From Gryganskiella cystojenkinii (taxonomy: Eukaryota; Mortierellomycota; Mortierellomycetes; Mortierellales; Mortierellaceae): a stretch of 64,000 nt of DNA. The position numbers and the translations under genes are program-made. The notes beneath the pieces are model-generated. The model saw only the letters and a list, made by a program, of their open reading frames with translations, was not told the origin of the DNA and searched no databases. This document shows positions 19,913 to 32,833 of the stretch, one piece after another. Where the stretch lies: the NCBI GenBank assembly GCA_015852425.1, contig JAAAIG010000047.1:21884-85883 (forward strand), in the 5' to 3' direction. Positions within the stretch are counted from its first letter, which is position 1; each line of letters starts with the position of its first letter.

Positions 19913-22900
19913 CTAGATCGAGTTTCTACGGATGCGCTTGCCCCGCCGACTCTTGGCCGACTCGTTCTCAGACATCAAATTACCCAGTCGACCCTCCTTG
20001 TTCCACTGCTTTAACATCTCCTTGCCATACTCGTACCCGACCTCACAAATCTCAAGGAACCGACCAAACTCCAAGGTCCCAAACTCCTGCACAGGCGGTT
20101 TAAAGTAGAACATTCCCGGAGTGGCCTTGGCAGCCTCCAATTGCTTCACACTCGAGACATACGCCAACCTCGATTGCAAATCCGCCAAGTTGGGAATCTG
20201 TCTGTAAACGTTCGAAAACGGGTTCCAGCGGTTCAAGAGAACGAGCCAACCGGACAGAGAATCGCCATAGTACTGCAACGTCGTATCATCATCCGATCCA
20301 ACATCGACCGCAAAGATCGTGTTCGCTCCCAGAGACTTCATGAACTCGACCGGCAAGTTGTCCATGTACCCTCCATCGACCAACATGTGACCGTTATCAC
20401 ACAGGGGCGGAAGAAATCCAGACAGGGACATGGACGCACGGATATAACGCCAGGCGTAACCGGCCTGGTGTATCTCCATCCTAGAGAACGTAATGTTGGT
20501 CGTGTTGCAGTAGTACGACAGCCACATGTCCTGGATCTGAGTGTCACTAAAACATTTCCAGATACCACGGTTGAAAGCATGTCCCGTCGTCCACGATGTC
20601 ACTGGATAAGTGAAGTCCGCGACCATTCTCCACTTGGCCGCCATACGTCCCGCAAACATCTTGGCGCGTCCAAAGATCGCAACGTTATCCGATTCGCGGG
20701 CGTAGAGACCTCCGATAAATGCTCCCATACTGGTTCCACCAACTATGTCGATCGGAACACCAGCTTCCTCCAGTGCCTTGATCACTCCTATATGAGCGAT
20801 ACCTCTTGCGCCGCCACCACCCAGGACCAAACCGACGGTTCGTCCTGTCAGTCGTCTTGCCAATCGGGCAAAATCACTCCTGTTTCCGTTAAACGCAGGC
20901 GATTTTTGAGCATTGTTGTGTCGGATGTGTGTATAAAACTTTTCCAGGTGATCCTTCAGGTTCATGATGGTCTTTTTGCGTGCTTGATCACTCAACATGG
21001 TCGGTGCCTTGAACGCCATCTGGATGTGATGATGGGCATGGACCCAAGTTCTCGATTTCAACCATGCTGCGGTACTGCCAGGCGCGCAGTGTCGGTTCGC
21101 ATGTAACAGAACCAACTCCTTGCGGGCTGTTGTTTTCATGCTGACCAAGAGTCGCTCGTAATCGCCAATGGCCGGATCTTCGTCACCGTGACCGACCAAA
21201 AGGATACAATCCGCTTGACGGATACAGGTCTGAGTCCAGGGCGATGTCAAACCTCCGTCCGCGAGGTAAAGAACAATCTGGGCAGTTTCCTCTTGTTCGT
21301 TCAACCAGTTATCAAGCTTGAGTTTACCGATCTTGGTGAATGCGTGCTTGCCCAATAGGCTCATCACTGTACTGTGGTTCAACAAGGTCGAAGATGATCC
21401 GATGCTAATCAGAGCAGCCTTCAATCGATCTGCAAACTCTGCCACAGGAACGCTGGACGAGACAGGAATGATACCGATTGTTCTCAGATTGGAATTGTTG
21501 ATAGCCGAGTCAGGCGTGACACCTCCGGCCTTAGGATGTGGTCCACTTTTCATAGCATCACTAGCACGCTGAGCAATCAAACGCGAGATTCGAATTGTAA
21601 TCTCAGGATGTCTCAACGCCAGAGTGTTGAACAGGGACTTTGGCATCCTGGCCACCTCCGTGTCTCGAATCGCGTGCAGGGTCGATGGAAAGGGTGTGCC
21701 CATGAGGACCTCCAGCTCCCCGACAGACTCGCCTTGACTGAACTCGCCCAGGATTTCAATTTTGCCGGGTTCGTTCTCGATAATGGTACGCAGACGACCG
21801 TTTAATACAATGTAAATGGAATCACAGTCATCACCCTGACGGTGAAGAACCTGACTGGCGTTGACCTGCATCCACTCCATTGCATAATCAAGATGAAGGA
21901 CTAGTTGAACAATAATAGATGTCGGTTAGCTATTGATTAATAGTAAAAGGTAAATCATAATTGTTAGTAACTTTCACAGGATCTTACCAATAGGCGACAC
22001 GAGAGTGATCAAACGCTTCGCTAAAGTGAGCAAGACTGTTGGGTTTCGTTCCATGACTCGATCCAGAGAGGTCTTGGAGAGGTAGCCGACATAAGTGTTT
22101 GTGTGAGCAGAGATCGTAACAAACGATGGGTATCCTGAAAGAGCTGAAAGATAGCCTGCTAGCCCACCAGCCTGGATCGAAAACAAAGGATGAGGTCTCT
22201 TCTTTTGCAACGGAATGCTCGTAGGCTTTGAGGGAGCTGTTTTGTTAGTCACTTTAGACGATAGATTGGCCTTCAGGTCTAACGAAGACAAGTGCTGCCC
22301 AAACATATTCTTGGGAGCGCGGTTTTCAGCAGGCTGTGCATAGACATCCTTCTTGGTCGTCATCGAGACATCTAAGACACCGTCAATAACAAAGAAAAGA
22401 CCAGCGTTGCGCTCGCCTTCTTCAACCAGGGTTGCCCCTGCAGGGAAATACATGATCTCGACATCGTTCTCCATCTCGCTCATAACAGAGGGAACAGTTG
22501 AGGAGGAGCTGGAGGTGTTCATGTCGTCCAAGCCAGTATCCGACGTCGCATTCGAGGATCCAGTCTTTCGCATGGGAATGCTTGCGTTAGCAAAACCACC
22601 ACCGCCGTTGAGACTCGCCTGAAACATGGCGGAGAAGTAGTCCGAGCTCCCAGTGGTCTTTAATTCGGGACGAAGAGAGGTAGTTTTAGCCGTAGGCGTT
22701 GACTGAACCAAGCCAATGCTCCGAGAGAGGCACTCCATGACTTGATCCCTGAGATAACTGTCCTCTACTTCGTTGCTGTCTCCGAGAAGAGCGCTGAATC
22801 CTGATCCATGGCGCACGTGGTCGTTACTCTCGATAACGGGAGACATAGGGTTGGGGCTGTTGCATTCAGATCGGCCTTCATCGGCGCCTTTGTTGCCCTG

Positions 22901-24827
22901 GTGTTTGAAAAAAAGGGTGTCAGTCAAGTTATCCAAAGGCTCTCAGTATATTCCATCACATGGTGAATAAACTGTAATAGAAATAAGCATTTACCAGACG
23001 ACTGGCGCGCTTGCGACTGTTTCGAATACGAATTGAGATTGGATGGTCATCATCATCACTCTCGTTTCGAACGGAACTGAACTTTGACCTGAGGTACTCC
23101 ATTGTCTGGGGTCGGAAGAAATCTACGGGAAGACCATAACTGCCAATTTCGTTGATACTTCGTTCCATCCTCAAAAGTTCTCTGGTGAGTCCGAGGTACT
23201 TGTGTCCTGTCAAGAGAGTCACTCGTTGGAAACGGATGAGGATGACCTGCACAATATGAGCTGCTGCTTGAGGGAACTTTTGAGTAAGGCGATGAAAGGC
23301 TTCGGCAGGGATAACAGCCAGGGTCGTATCCACCATAGCCCTGGCCACAATAACCCTGCGTTTCATTTTGGGAGGCTCATAAGTGGAGGATGAAGGCTGA
23401 CGACGCTGCTGAGGACGAATCGAGGCTAGTGATGGATCTTGGTTGTCCTCTGGGTGAGGCGAGTCCTCAAACCCGTGAATATCGGACTGGCGAGGGGTCA
23501 TGTCTAGACCGTCCGGCGAGGATTCGGCCATGGATGAGGCCGAGCTATCATCTTCATCAAAGAGTGCCATGTGATCCGGATTGGAGAGAGGGCTGGTCGG
23601 AGTGTGGATCGGGGTCTTGGAGCCTGCCTTGGTTCGAAGTCCGGGAGCGAGTGAAGGCGAGTGCTTCTTTTTGGTTGAGCCAACCGCGGCCGCATGAGGT
23701 GAGAGCGTTGAGAAAGAAGGAGAGAAGGAGCCGTCGTGGCGCTGATGGGAATTGGGACTTGTGGTCCCCGTAGAATCCTCATTATGGACAGCTGCTGAAG
23801 AAGAGGAGGAAGAAGTCGTGGACGATCTGAGTCTAGAATCGGACCGTTTAAACTCTTTCAAGGGCTCATCTTCATGTCGCAATTTAACATTTTCGGTGAA
23901 GAGACTCAGGATCGTGAATAGACTGCTGAGCGTGCCTCCGTTCTTGACCTCGTTCAGCAGCTGGTAGTCGTGGTCTGGATCGTTCCAGGAATCATTGTTG
24001 TTCCCGTGTTGAAGGTTGTTATCGTCGTCTGAATCCTCACCGTCCTCTTTGACGGTTTGTTCATATACCTGCATACAACCATCAACGACAATGTAGAACG
24101 ATCGCTCGAGTTCGGGGTTTTGGAGGATCGTGTCCCCAGCGGGGAGTCGACGGGTCTGGAGATGACGAGCGAGCTCATGAAAGACAGGTTGTTCAAGGTA
24201 CCCAAAGATCTTGATACTGGAGAGAAACGCACTGAGAAACTCATCGGGGTAACCCATGCTCTCCTTCTCCTCTTGAGGACTCTTGAAGGGGTTGTCCGGA
24301 TGCAGATCAAACGAGGATCCGTGCTTTCCGAGCGCTGTCTTGGGCAGTCTTGAGTACTTTGTGAGAACACGGTAGCGGATCACGGCCCAGGCGATAAAGC
24401 AGAGGATGGCGATCGCGACCAGCAAGGTGGTGAAGGTAAGGTGTAAGGTAAACGACCAGGAAAGAAGGCGATAGAGGGCAGTAGGCAGGGTCATTGTCAT
24501 GAAGGTGAGGACAGAGAAGGAGAAGGAGAAGAGAGACTTGAGGAAGGGAAGAGTACCGTTTGCGTAGTCAGTCTCTGGAGAGGAAGAAGGGGAGGAGTGG
24601 AGGATGTGGTCATCATATTGTTGATGTTGTTGATATTGCTGTTGTGAATGGGGCAGGGAGGATGGTAAAGGTGACGACGAAACAGGTGAAGAGGCAAGAG
24701 TGGTGACAGCAGCAACGGCAGCCTCGGTGGCCTTGGCGAGCAGTGTCTGTGTAGCCCGGGTGAGGACCGAGTCGATCGAGTCTAATGGTGGGAGGTGCTG
24801 TTGTTGCTGTAATGAATCCGAGTCCAT
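19913..24827 (-). CDS. NTE1: Lysophospholipase NTE1 (patatin-like, neuropathy-target-esterase family)
   Basis: The model is complement(join(19913..21900, 21988..22897, 22995..24827)), 1576 residues, in the size range of fungal NTE1. The N-terminal part has a Ser/Gln-rich head and two or three hydrophobic helices (residues about 105-165, including LHLTFTTLLVAIAILCFIAW). Cyclic-nucleotide-binding-like domains follow: one in exon 1, one in exon 2 (FPAGATLVEEGERNAGLFFVIDG) and one at the start of exon 3 (VLHRQGDDCDSIYIVLNG). The patatin domain has the oxyanion loop GGGGARGIAHIG (about 1273), the nucleophile motif GTSMG (about 1303) and the DGG motif (about 1422), so the Ser-Asp dyad is intact. 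It should deacylate phosphatidylcholine at the ER membrane. Long disordered Ser-rich linkers lie between the domains. Confidence 0.95.
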
Positions 24828-25181
24828 TCTGTAATGTCGCTCCGGCGGAGGAGTGTGTGATTAGAAAGAGTGGTTGGAAATGTTCATGAATGAAAGGAAG
24901 AGAGAAGAGCAAGAAGAAGAAGAAAAAGAAAAAGACATGGAATGACCACTTTTTTTTCTTTTTTTTTCTTTTTTGTTGCAGTGTGTTGTGCCTGGGAAGA
25001 GTTGGTCTGGTGTCACAGGTTTCCATGTTGCCATGACCTCATCGTTCAGACCATGAACCTTCTTTTCCACCAGTTGGGACAAAGTATTAACCGACTTTAC
25101 AAAAGGGTTATTTCTTTATTTTCTGTAGCCTTCTACTCCATCATCTTCATCACCATCATCATCTCTTTCTTCTACTCCTTT
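24828..25181. other. Spacer between NTE1 and IleRS
   Basis: The spacer is the NTE1 upstream region and the IleRS 3' flank, both minus strand. It contains purine- and T-rich tracts (24900-24975) and a CATCATC run just after 25140. No gene is seen. Confidence 0.5.
25115..25120 (-). terminator. Candidate polyadenylation signal of the IleRS gene
   Basis: AATAAA on the minus strand, 62 nt after the IleRS stop codon. Confidence 0.4.
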
Positions 25182-28100
25182 CTAATCGCGAACAAAGGTA
25201 AGGTTGAAGGTCGATCCGTTGACCTCCTGAGCCTCCTCGACAAGGACGGCATCCGAGGTCTTCTTGGCAGTGATAGGGTACAAGGTTCTCTTCAAACCCT
25301 TGACCAACGTATCCTCCTGTTCCTTGATCACCTGCTCAAGAGCATTGTTCATGTCCTGAGTAAACTCGTAGTACATATGGATCATATCCGTAGGCTCCAA
25401 ACCAGCCTTCTTGCGAAGACGCTGGACACGGTTGATAATCTCACGGGCGAGACCTTCTTGCTCCAACTCGGGGTAACGCTTCACATCCAACAAGATCAAC
25501 ACATCCTTGTCAGAGTTTGTCTCCAAGCTGTTCTCCGTCGACTCGAAGAATCGGATCACAGTCAAATCCTCCTCGCCCAAATCGTGACCTTCGAGCGTGA
25601 TCTGCCTGGTCTTGATAAAGTCCTTGATCTGCTCCTCAGTCAACTTGGGCAGGGCGTTCTTGACCTTGACAGCATCCTTCTTCAACTTGGCACCCAATGA
25701 GCGGAAGTCGGCTTCGATCTTGTACTGGACACCATACTGGGCCTCATTCGAGGTGACAACCAAGTTGCGGATGTTGAGCTCATCAACGATGTAAACCTCC
25801 AAGGACTTGACATCGGCATGGTACTGGGGATCGGGGTGGATCACAACCAACTCCTTCAAGGGCGTCTTCAAGCTAATAGTCTTGCGCTCGCGAACAGTAC
25901 GTCCGAGCTCAATGACAGCCTGCATTCTCGACATGGCACGCTCAATATCATCGTCAAAGTACTCCTCCTTAACCTCAGGGAAGTCCAAAAAGTGAACGGA
26001 ACGATCATCAACAACCTTGGGGTCCTTGGGTCTAAAGGTCTTGAGGGTCTGGTACATGTTCTCAGTCAAGAAGGGAGTGAAGGGCGACATGACACGGACA
26101 AGCGTGTACAAAACCTCAAAGAGAGTGTTCATCGCCTGGGTGGCATCCTCGAGACCGTTCTCGCCCTTCAGGCGGCGACGGTTGAAACGGACGTACCAGT
26201 TGGTCAACTCCTCAATGAGACGCAAGAGACGGGGCACAACAGTGTACAGGCGGTAGTTGGTCATCTCTGTGTGAACAAACTTGATCAAACTCTGGCAAGA
26301 AGCGAGCATCCAGCGGTCCATGACATTGTCACTCTTCTTCAGCGATCCGTTGTACATGAAATCATGGTTGAACTCTTTCTTCAACAAGACCGTCTGGTTG
26401 ACAAAGAACTTGTAGGCGTTGTACCAGGGCAAGAAGACCTTGGTGATCACATCCTTGACACCCTCCTCCTTGAACTTCAAGGTCTCGGCGCGCACGACAG
26501 GCGAGTTGATCAAGTACAAACGAAGGGCATCAGCACCATATGCATTCAAAATCAAGTTGGCCTCGGGATAGTTCTTCAGACGCTTCGACATCTTCTTGCC
26601 GTCCGAAGCAAGGACAAGACCACTGACGATCTGGTTCTTGGCGGGAGGAGTGTCAAAGAGGTGGGTAGAGAGAACCAAAAGGGTGTAGAACCAACCACGA
26701 GTCTGATCGAGACCCTCGGAGATGAAATCGGCAGGGAATCCCTTGCTGAAAGACTCCTTGTTCTCGAAGGGGTAATGCTGCTGGGCGTAGGGCATAGAGC
26801 CAGACTCGAACCAGCAATCAAAGACATCCTCGACACGCTTCATGGTCTTGCCGGTCTTGGGCGATTTGAAGGTGATGTGGTCGATAAAGTGGCGATGAAT
26901 GTCGGTCAATTTTTCGCATCCAGAGAGCTCCTCCAACTCCTTGAGGGAACCAACGCAGTGGACCTCAGAGAAATCATCAGTAGCCCAGATGGGGATAGGG
27001 GTTCCCCAGTAGCGAGATCGAGAAATGTTCCAGTCGCGGGCGTTGGCGATCCAGTTGGCGAAGCGCTTCTCCTGGACAAAACCGGGAACCCATCGAGACT
27101 GAGCGTTGTTCTTTAACATCTTGTCAACAATGGGCTGGACACGGACGAACCAAGAGGGGAAGGCTTTGTAGATCAAGGGAGTGTCGGAACGCCAGCAGAA
27201 GGGATAACTATGGTTGATTTGGGTCTGAACAATCAAGCGTCCGTTATTCTTGAGGTGCTTTTGGATCAGCTTGTCGGCCTCCTTGACGTGGATGCCCTTG
27301 AAGTCAACAACCTCGTCAAAGTACTTTCCAGACTCATCAACGGGGCAGGGAATGTGACCGTCGGGGGTGATAACGCCGTGGGCAATGCAAACGCGGTAAT
27401 CGTCCTCACCAAAGGCAGGAGCTTGGTGGACAACACCGGTACCAGCAGAGTCATCGACGTACTCGTCGTTCAAAACGCGGAATCCAGTGTTGACAAACTC
27501 CTTGTAGTAGTAATCAAAGAGGGGAACATACTGGATGCCCTTCAAGTCGGAACCCTTCATTCTGTCCAAGACCTTGAACTTGGCCTTGGAGGGGTCCTTG
27601 TAGAGCATGACCAATCGCTTCTCGAGCATGATGTAGGTGTTTCCGGAAGCCTCATCGATGAACTTGATAAAGTCGTGGGTGGGGTTGACGCAAAGAGCCA
27701 AGTTAGAGGGAAGAGTCCAGGGGGTGGTTGTCCATGCAAGGAAGGAGACAGTGGGGTCGTTCAGGAGGGGGAAGGAGACAACGACAGAGGGATCACTGAC
27801 ATCCTTGTAGTTCTGCTGAGCCTCAAAGTTGGAGACGGGGGTGCTGCAGGCGGTGGAGAAGGGCATGACACGGACACCGCGGTAGACTTGACCCTTCTCG
27901 AAGAGAGTCTTGAAGACCCACCAGACAGACTCCATGAACTCGACGTTCAAAGTTTTGTAGTCGTTGTCGAAGTCGATCCAGCGACCAGCGCGCTCGACAG
28001 TCTGACGCCATTCTTTGGCGTATCTCATGACGATGCTTCTGCACTCCTCGTTGTACTTGTCAATGCCCATAGCCATGACATCGGCTTTTCCAGTGATACC

Positions 28101-28795
28101 CAAGGCCTTGTCCACCTCGTACTCGACGGGGAGACCGTGGCAGTCCCAACCGAAACGACGTTCGACGCTGTGTCCAGTGCTGTGGGCAAAACGGGTGACA
28201 ATATCCTATCAATGAAAAGAGTTCCAGAGCAATCGACGATTAATAAGCGACGCAATTGAAAAGGGGCTATAAAGACTACTGGATGCTGTCATGCGCAGTG
28301 GTGTCCAGTCCACAAGTGCCTTACCTTGATGGTACCGGCAAGCAAGTGTCCGTAATGGGGAAGACCGGTCGCGAATGGGGGTCCATCAAAGAAGGCGAAT
28401 GGCTCCTTGTCCTTGTTGAGCTCTTGGGAGCGCTTGAACTACAGTCAAAAAGAGAAGGGGGGGAGGAAAAATGTGGATTAGTGGGATTTCCGCCTTCGGT
28501 GATAAAATCGAGAACAGTGGTACTTACGGCGTCAATCTCGCGCCAGAACTCGAGAATCTTTTCTTCTTCCTTGGGGAAGTTGAACTGAGCGGATCCTATG
28601 AGATAAATAAAACGAGCGAGAGAGAGAGAGAGACAGAGGAAATATCAGAAAAGCGTAGTTCAGAATGTCGACGACACAGTTAGGATTTGGAGATAGCGCG
28701 ACAGAGTAAAGATAGGTTCCATGGAAATAAGGATGGAATGTCATTGAGAGAGTAGAAAAGCGCCAGTCAAAGTGCGTTGAATTACCGTCAGCCAT
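25182..28795 (-). CDS. Isoleucyl-tRNA synthetase, cytoplasmic
   Basis: The model is complement(join(25182..28205, 28325..28438, 28528..28595, 28786..28795)), 1071 residues, almost the length of the yeast cytosolic enzyme. The first coding exon is only 10 nt (MAD plus one base). The class I signatures are present: the HIGH motif as [13 protein letters not shown], the editing (CP1) region with TTPWTLPSN and [13 protein letters not shown], and the KMSKS motif as [11 protein letters not shown]. An anticodon-binding helical region and the long eukaryotic C-terminal extension follow. It charges tRNA(Ile) in the cytosol, and no targeting signal is visible. Long open frames on the plus strand through this gene are codon-bias shadows. 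Confidence 0.97.
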
Positions 28796-29091
28796 GGTGG
28801 GGTGTGATGAGCGGAAAAGAAGAGATGTGGAGAAAGCAAAATGAGAAGAAACAGCACGATGTTGAAATAATGGCCAACGTAGTGTTTCTCAAAGGGTGTT
28901 TTGGCGGTGGCTTGCATTTATGAGTAATAAGCAGTCACTCTAGAAAGTTCGATTTGTGGAGGGAATTGCACAGCTTGTTAACATTTGCTTCTTTGTCTCT
29001 CTCATCTTAATCGAGCTATTCTTCATCTTTGGACGACTCGACAGGACCACAACAAACCACAACACTCTAACAGCAAGAATCCATTATTACC
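28796..29091. promoter_or_regulatory. Divergent IleRS / RPB4 promoter
   Basis: Only 296 nt separate the two start codons, so a shared bidirectional promoter for two housekeeping genes is likely. No specific factor site stands out. Confidence 0.5.
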
Positions 29092-29953
29092 ATGAGACCA
29101 CACAGAGGAGTCGTTGAGGAGGAGGATGCCGCGACTTTGAAGCTCGGCGCTGGTACGAAGGAGACTGGCATTGTCATGAATGACAAACATGGTAGCAATA
29201 CTGACTTCGTGGTCTTGCTTGTTCCCTCTCCTATCTTGGCAATATGTGTCGTGTGATTAGATTTCCAAGATGCCCATTGTCTGTTCGTCTCAGAGGTCAA
29301 GATTCTTCTGGACGCGTCCCAAAGACCCAACCAGTCCGAGTAAGCGACTTTCGATCCTTTGGTCTTTGGACAAACTAGAGGGAACAAGGAGACGATCAAC
29401 AAAAGGGCTTGCCTTAGCGAAGACAGCTGACTCATTTTACCTTTTTCATTGTTTTTCCGACTCTTCAGGGTGTATCAAAAGTCTCTGAACTATGTCACTC
29501 AATTCAACCGCTTCACCAACCCCGATGTTGTGCGTGAAGTGCGAGCGTAAGGGACCTCTTTTTATCACTAGAGATAATTTTACAGACTCCTGATGAAAAG
29601 GATTAACACATCATGTTCTCCATTCACTAGTGGCATGAACGAGGAGCCGATTCACTCCATGTTGACCGGATTCGAACTGGCTCAACTGGCCAACCTATGC
29701 TGCGAGGAAGCTGAGGAGGCTAAAGCTTTGATCCCCAGGTAAGAGAACTTTTGTGGCCCTCTTTTCTCTACGTTTCTGCCTGAGGTTATCGACAGTAGGG
29801 CTAGCAGCGTGCGAGCATGGAGAAAGCAAGTTTACTTATGGCGCATTTTGTTCATATTCCTGTTGTTACGATAGTCTTCAAAATAAGATTGATGACGAGT
29901 CACTGCAAAACTTCTTGAACCAGACCTTGGATCTGAAGAAGTTCCAGTCCTAA
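29092..29953 (+). CDS. RNA polymerase II subunit RPB4
   Basis: The model is join(29092..29152, 29261..29339, 29469..29546, 29631..29738, 29875..29953), 134 residues. The conserved pieces run in order: EEEDAATLKLG, FVSEVKILLD, YVTQFNRFTNPD, GFELAQLANLCCEEAEEAKALIPS, then a short acidic C-terminus with the LxxKIDDE motif and a terminal LKKFQS. This is the HRDC-like RPB4 fold that pairs with RPB7 to form the stalk of RNA polymerase II in the nucleus. The protein is compact, without the long insert of yeast Rpb4. Five small exons join cleanly. It converges on the STK32-like kinase with a 191-nt spacer. Confidence 0.93.
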
Positions 29954-30144
29954 GAATAACCCCCTCCTCTTTGTTGGGAACCCAATGTGGCTATTATGGC
30001 AAAGAGAACCTTGCGAGAACTTTGCGGACACATCATAAAACTTGTATCATATTTTCCAGTTGTAAACAAGCATGTTTTTATTATGATTATGGATGGAATG
30101 GGATGGGATGCAAGATATTTCTCTTTTTTGTTTATGGCACCACT

Positions 30145-32833
30145 TTAGGCCAGATGAAGGGCCACAGTCAGAGCACTTGCACCGTTGACTGCGGTAGCGG
30201 CCTTGATCCCTACCCCTTCACCTCCAACAGTGCTTGAGGCCATCTCGGCTGGTTTGCCTATAATTTTAGGGTCTGTATGTGCCTGACTGCGACTATGCGA
30301 AAGCGTGCTCGAAAACAGGACTGTGCCAGACATGGGGTTTCCCTCTAGTTTCTTGGCTACGGGCGAAGAATGATGAGTCGTGGGAGGTGTCGAAAGCGCG
30401 GAAGAGATATCGCGGTGGTGGTTATGACCGCGTCTCATTCTATCTTGATCTACCGATGTCATCGAAGAGGAAGAAGACATGCTCGACGGGGAGACAGGCG
30501 GCATCAAAGGACCCGAAGAAAGGGACTTGGACTGGCCACCGAGATCGTTGTTACTGCCAGAGTTGTGAATTAGACTACTGCTCCTCTTGGACGACAAGGC
30601 AGAGCTGGTAGAAGTGAAGGAGGAAGAGGTAGGGAGCACGGGCGCCGCCTGCAGGAATTCATTGGCGCAGTTCTTATACTGCTCGATACTACTGTTTTTC
30701 TTGTCGCTTCCAGAGTCCTTCAGATGATGACCGGTCCCACTTCCATCATCTTGTGAAACGTTGCTATGGGAGGCAGATGTCGAATACTGTGGGATATCAA
30801 TAATGCTGATGATCGACAGTCGATCTTCGTCCGGGTTGAATCGATTCTGCCCAACAAGATCACTTGGACTTGCTGGTCGATAGATCTTTGTTGGGGACGT
30901 TATTCCGTCCAACCCAGTACCGGAAGGAGTACGCGCTAAAGCCGTGGACGAGATCGAGGGATGTTGGAAATGCGTCTCGATCCTACCAAAACTGTGTCGA
31001 TTCGAAGGTGAGGGTGTGCTCTTCAGGATGCTCTCCAGCGTGGTGCTACTCAGGTTCATCTTCTGCCCCAGACCACCACTACCATTAGAGATCGGTGAAG
31101 GAGTCGTAGGTGAGGTTGAACCATTTGCGCCCAAATGTGCTGTCGTTATCATGGTCATTGTGGTCGTTGTGACGCTAGGCAACAGGCTTGGCTTGGATGA
31201 TAAAGCCCCAGGAGACCGCAGCAGACCACTGCTCTTGGATCCTGAAAGAGTGGTCGAGCCTGTTCGAGAGAGAGAATGGGATCTCTTGGTCTTGACCTTG
31301 ACCTTGTTAAAGTCGTATACGATGAACCTGTCCTCCATCATCTGCATCTCTACCGAGAGCTCTGTATCGGGTCCAGTTTGAGCTCGTTTCTTGGCCTTCA
31401 AAGGGTTATCCTCCATAAGGAGCTCCTCTAGTTCGTGTGTAGCGTCAAAGTTGGCGCGTTTTGACTATCGAGAAATGGTCAATAACGGTCAGTAGGTAGA
31501 ACCTATTGATAAAATTGTAATTCATCAAACGACGAAAGATTGACTCACATCAGGCTCGAATGGCGGAGTTGCCTCCTTCTTCACGAGCAGGTCCCAGTCG
31601 ATGCCCTTGAACCAAGCGTGCCTTTTGAAAGCATCCAGACCTTCCGGAGTGCAACCCAGGCGCTTCTTGATGTCGCGTTCGCAAAGCTATCAACACGTAA
31701 AGATGTACTCGCCATTGTCAGTCAAACAGTTCATCGATAAGCGATTTTGTTTTGTTTTTGTTTTTGTTTTTGCATTGAACTTTTACTTTTGCTAGAACAT
31801 CGAGACATGGTTTGCTGACAAGATCCTGAACATTGTCTGGTAAAGGTAGTGGATCTCTCAAGATCGAGTTGGTCAACAACTCATTACTCTTTCCACGGAA
31901 GGGTCGCTGTGAGAAGTAAAGAGGTGTTAGTGTTAAATTTTTTTCTCGAATGGGATACGCTTTTCTGTCTACGAGTGCATTTGTCATCGAGTATCTCACC
32001 TTTCCAAAAAGGAGCTCAAACATGACAACGCCCAGGCTCCACCAGTCGACAGAATCTGTATATCCGGTCCTTGTAAGCACTTCTGGTGCCATGTAAGCCA
32101 TACTTCCTGCAACCGAGACCAAGGGCTTGGCAGGATTGAAGTAAACTGCAATATTAAAGTCGGTTAAATGTGCGTGTCCATGCTCGTCCAAAAGTACATT
32201 ATCTGGTTTGAGATCTCTACAATGCACCGAGTGAGTTTAGCATTAGTCCTGAAACGTTCAGGTGGTGGACAAAAAAAAAGAGTGATTGAAGTAGGAGCGC
32301 GATAGACCTACCTGTGAATGATCTTCTTGGCATGGAGGGCGTCAAGGGCGAGGGCGAGTTCCGCGATATAAAACCGGACAACATCTTCTCTCATTGGTCC
32401 AGCACGTTCGAGATGGAAACGTAAGTCTCCACCCAACATCAAATCCAGGACCATGAACAGGTTCTCGTCATCCTGGAAAGCATATCGCAAGTTACAGATC
32501 AAGGAGAATTCGACCTCTTCTAGTAGCCGTCGTTCCTGGATGATATTCTCGACCGCTCGCATCCGAATACACTTGGCTTTGTTGATGTACTTGAGTGCAT
32601 AGATCTCCTTGGTTTTTTTGTGTTGGACCACCCGAACTTTTCCAAAGGCACCCTTCCCGACCGACCGGAGCAGATGGAAGTGGGACAGCTCGACTAAAAG
32701 ATGAAGGAAGAATGACGGTAATAAATTTTAGCTCGAAACAGAGAGAAAGTTCCCGCGCTCCGCAAACAGTCAAAACACACTTACTCTCGGAAGAGAAATC
32801 GATTGCTTCTTCTTTGCAACAGCCTGCGCCCAT
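30145..32833 (-). CDS. STK32/YANK-type AGC serine/threonine kinase, probably N-myristoylated
   Basis: The model is complement(join(30145..31464, 31549..31686, 31787..31906, 32000..32216, 32312..32693, 32785..32833)), 741 residues. The start MGAGCCKEE has Gly2 and a Cys pair, a typical myristoylation plus palmitoylation site, so the kinase is probably membrane-tethered. The kinase domain spans about residues 20-300: GKGAFGKV, YALKYINK with the catalytic Lys, HRDLKPDNVLLDEHGHAH, and TDFN in place of DFG, which is characteristic of the YANK/STK32 family. MAYMAPEVL, DWWSLGVVMFELL and an AGC tail follow. The last 430 residues are disordered and Ser/Thr-rich, with no known domain. The substrate is unknown. 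Confidence 0.92.
31745..31772. repeat. TTTTTG hexanucleotide repeat in kinase intron
   Basis: About four copies of TTTTTG lie inside the intron between the fourth and fifth coding exons of the STK32-like gene. It is a simple repeat with no evident role. Confidence 0.85.

Noticed and set aside
20141..21106. 321-codon plus-strand open frame antisense to NTE1
   Set aside because: It lies wholly within the patatin exon, is Arg/His/Gln-rich and has no recognisable domain; a shadow frame.
25818..28259. Long plus-strand open frames (432 and 349 codons) antisense to IleRS
   Set aside because: They mirror IleRS exactly, have no domain and start and stop arbitrarily. Codon bias in the real gene keeps the opposite frame open.
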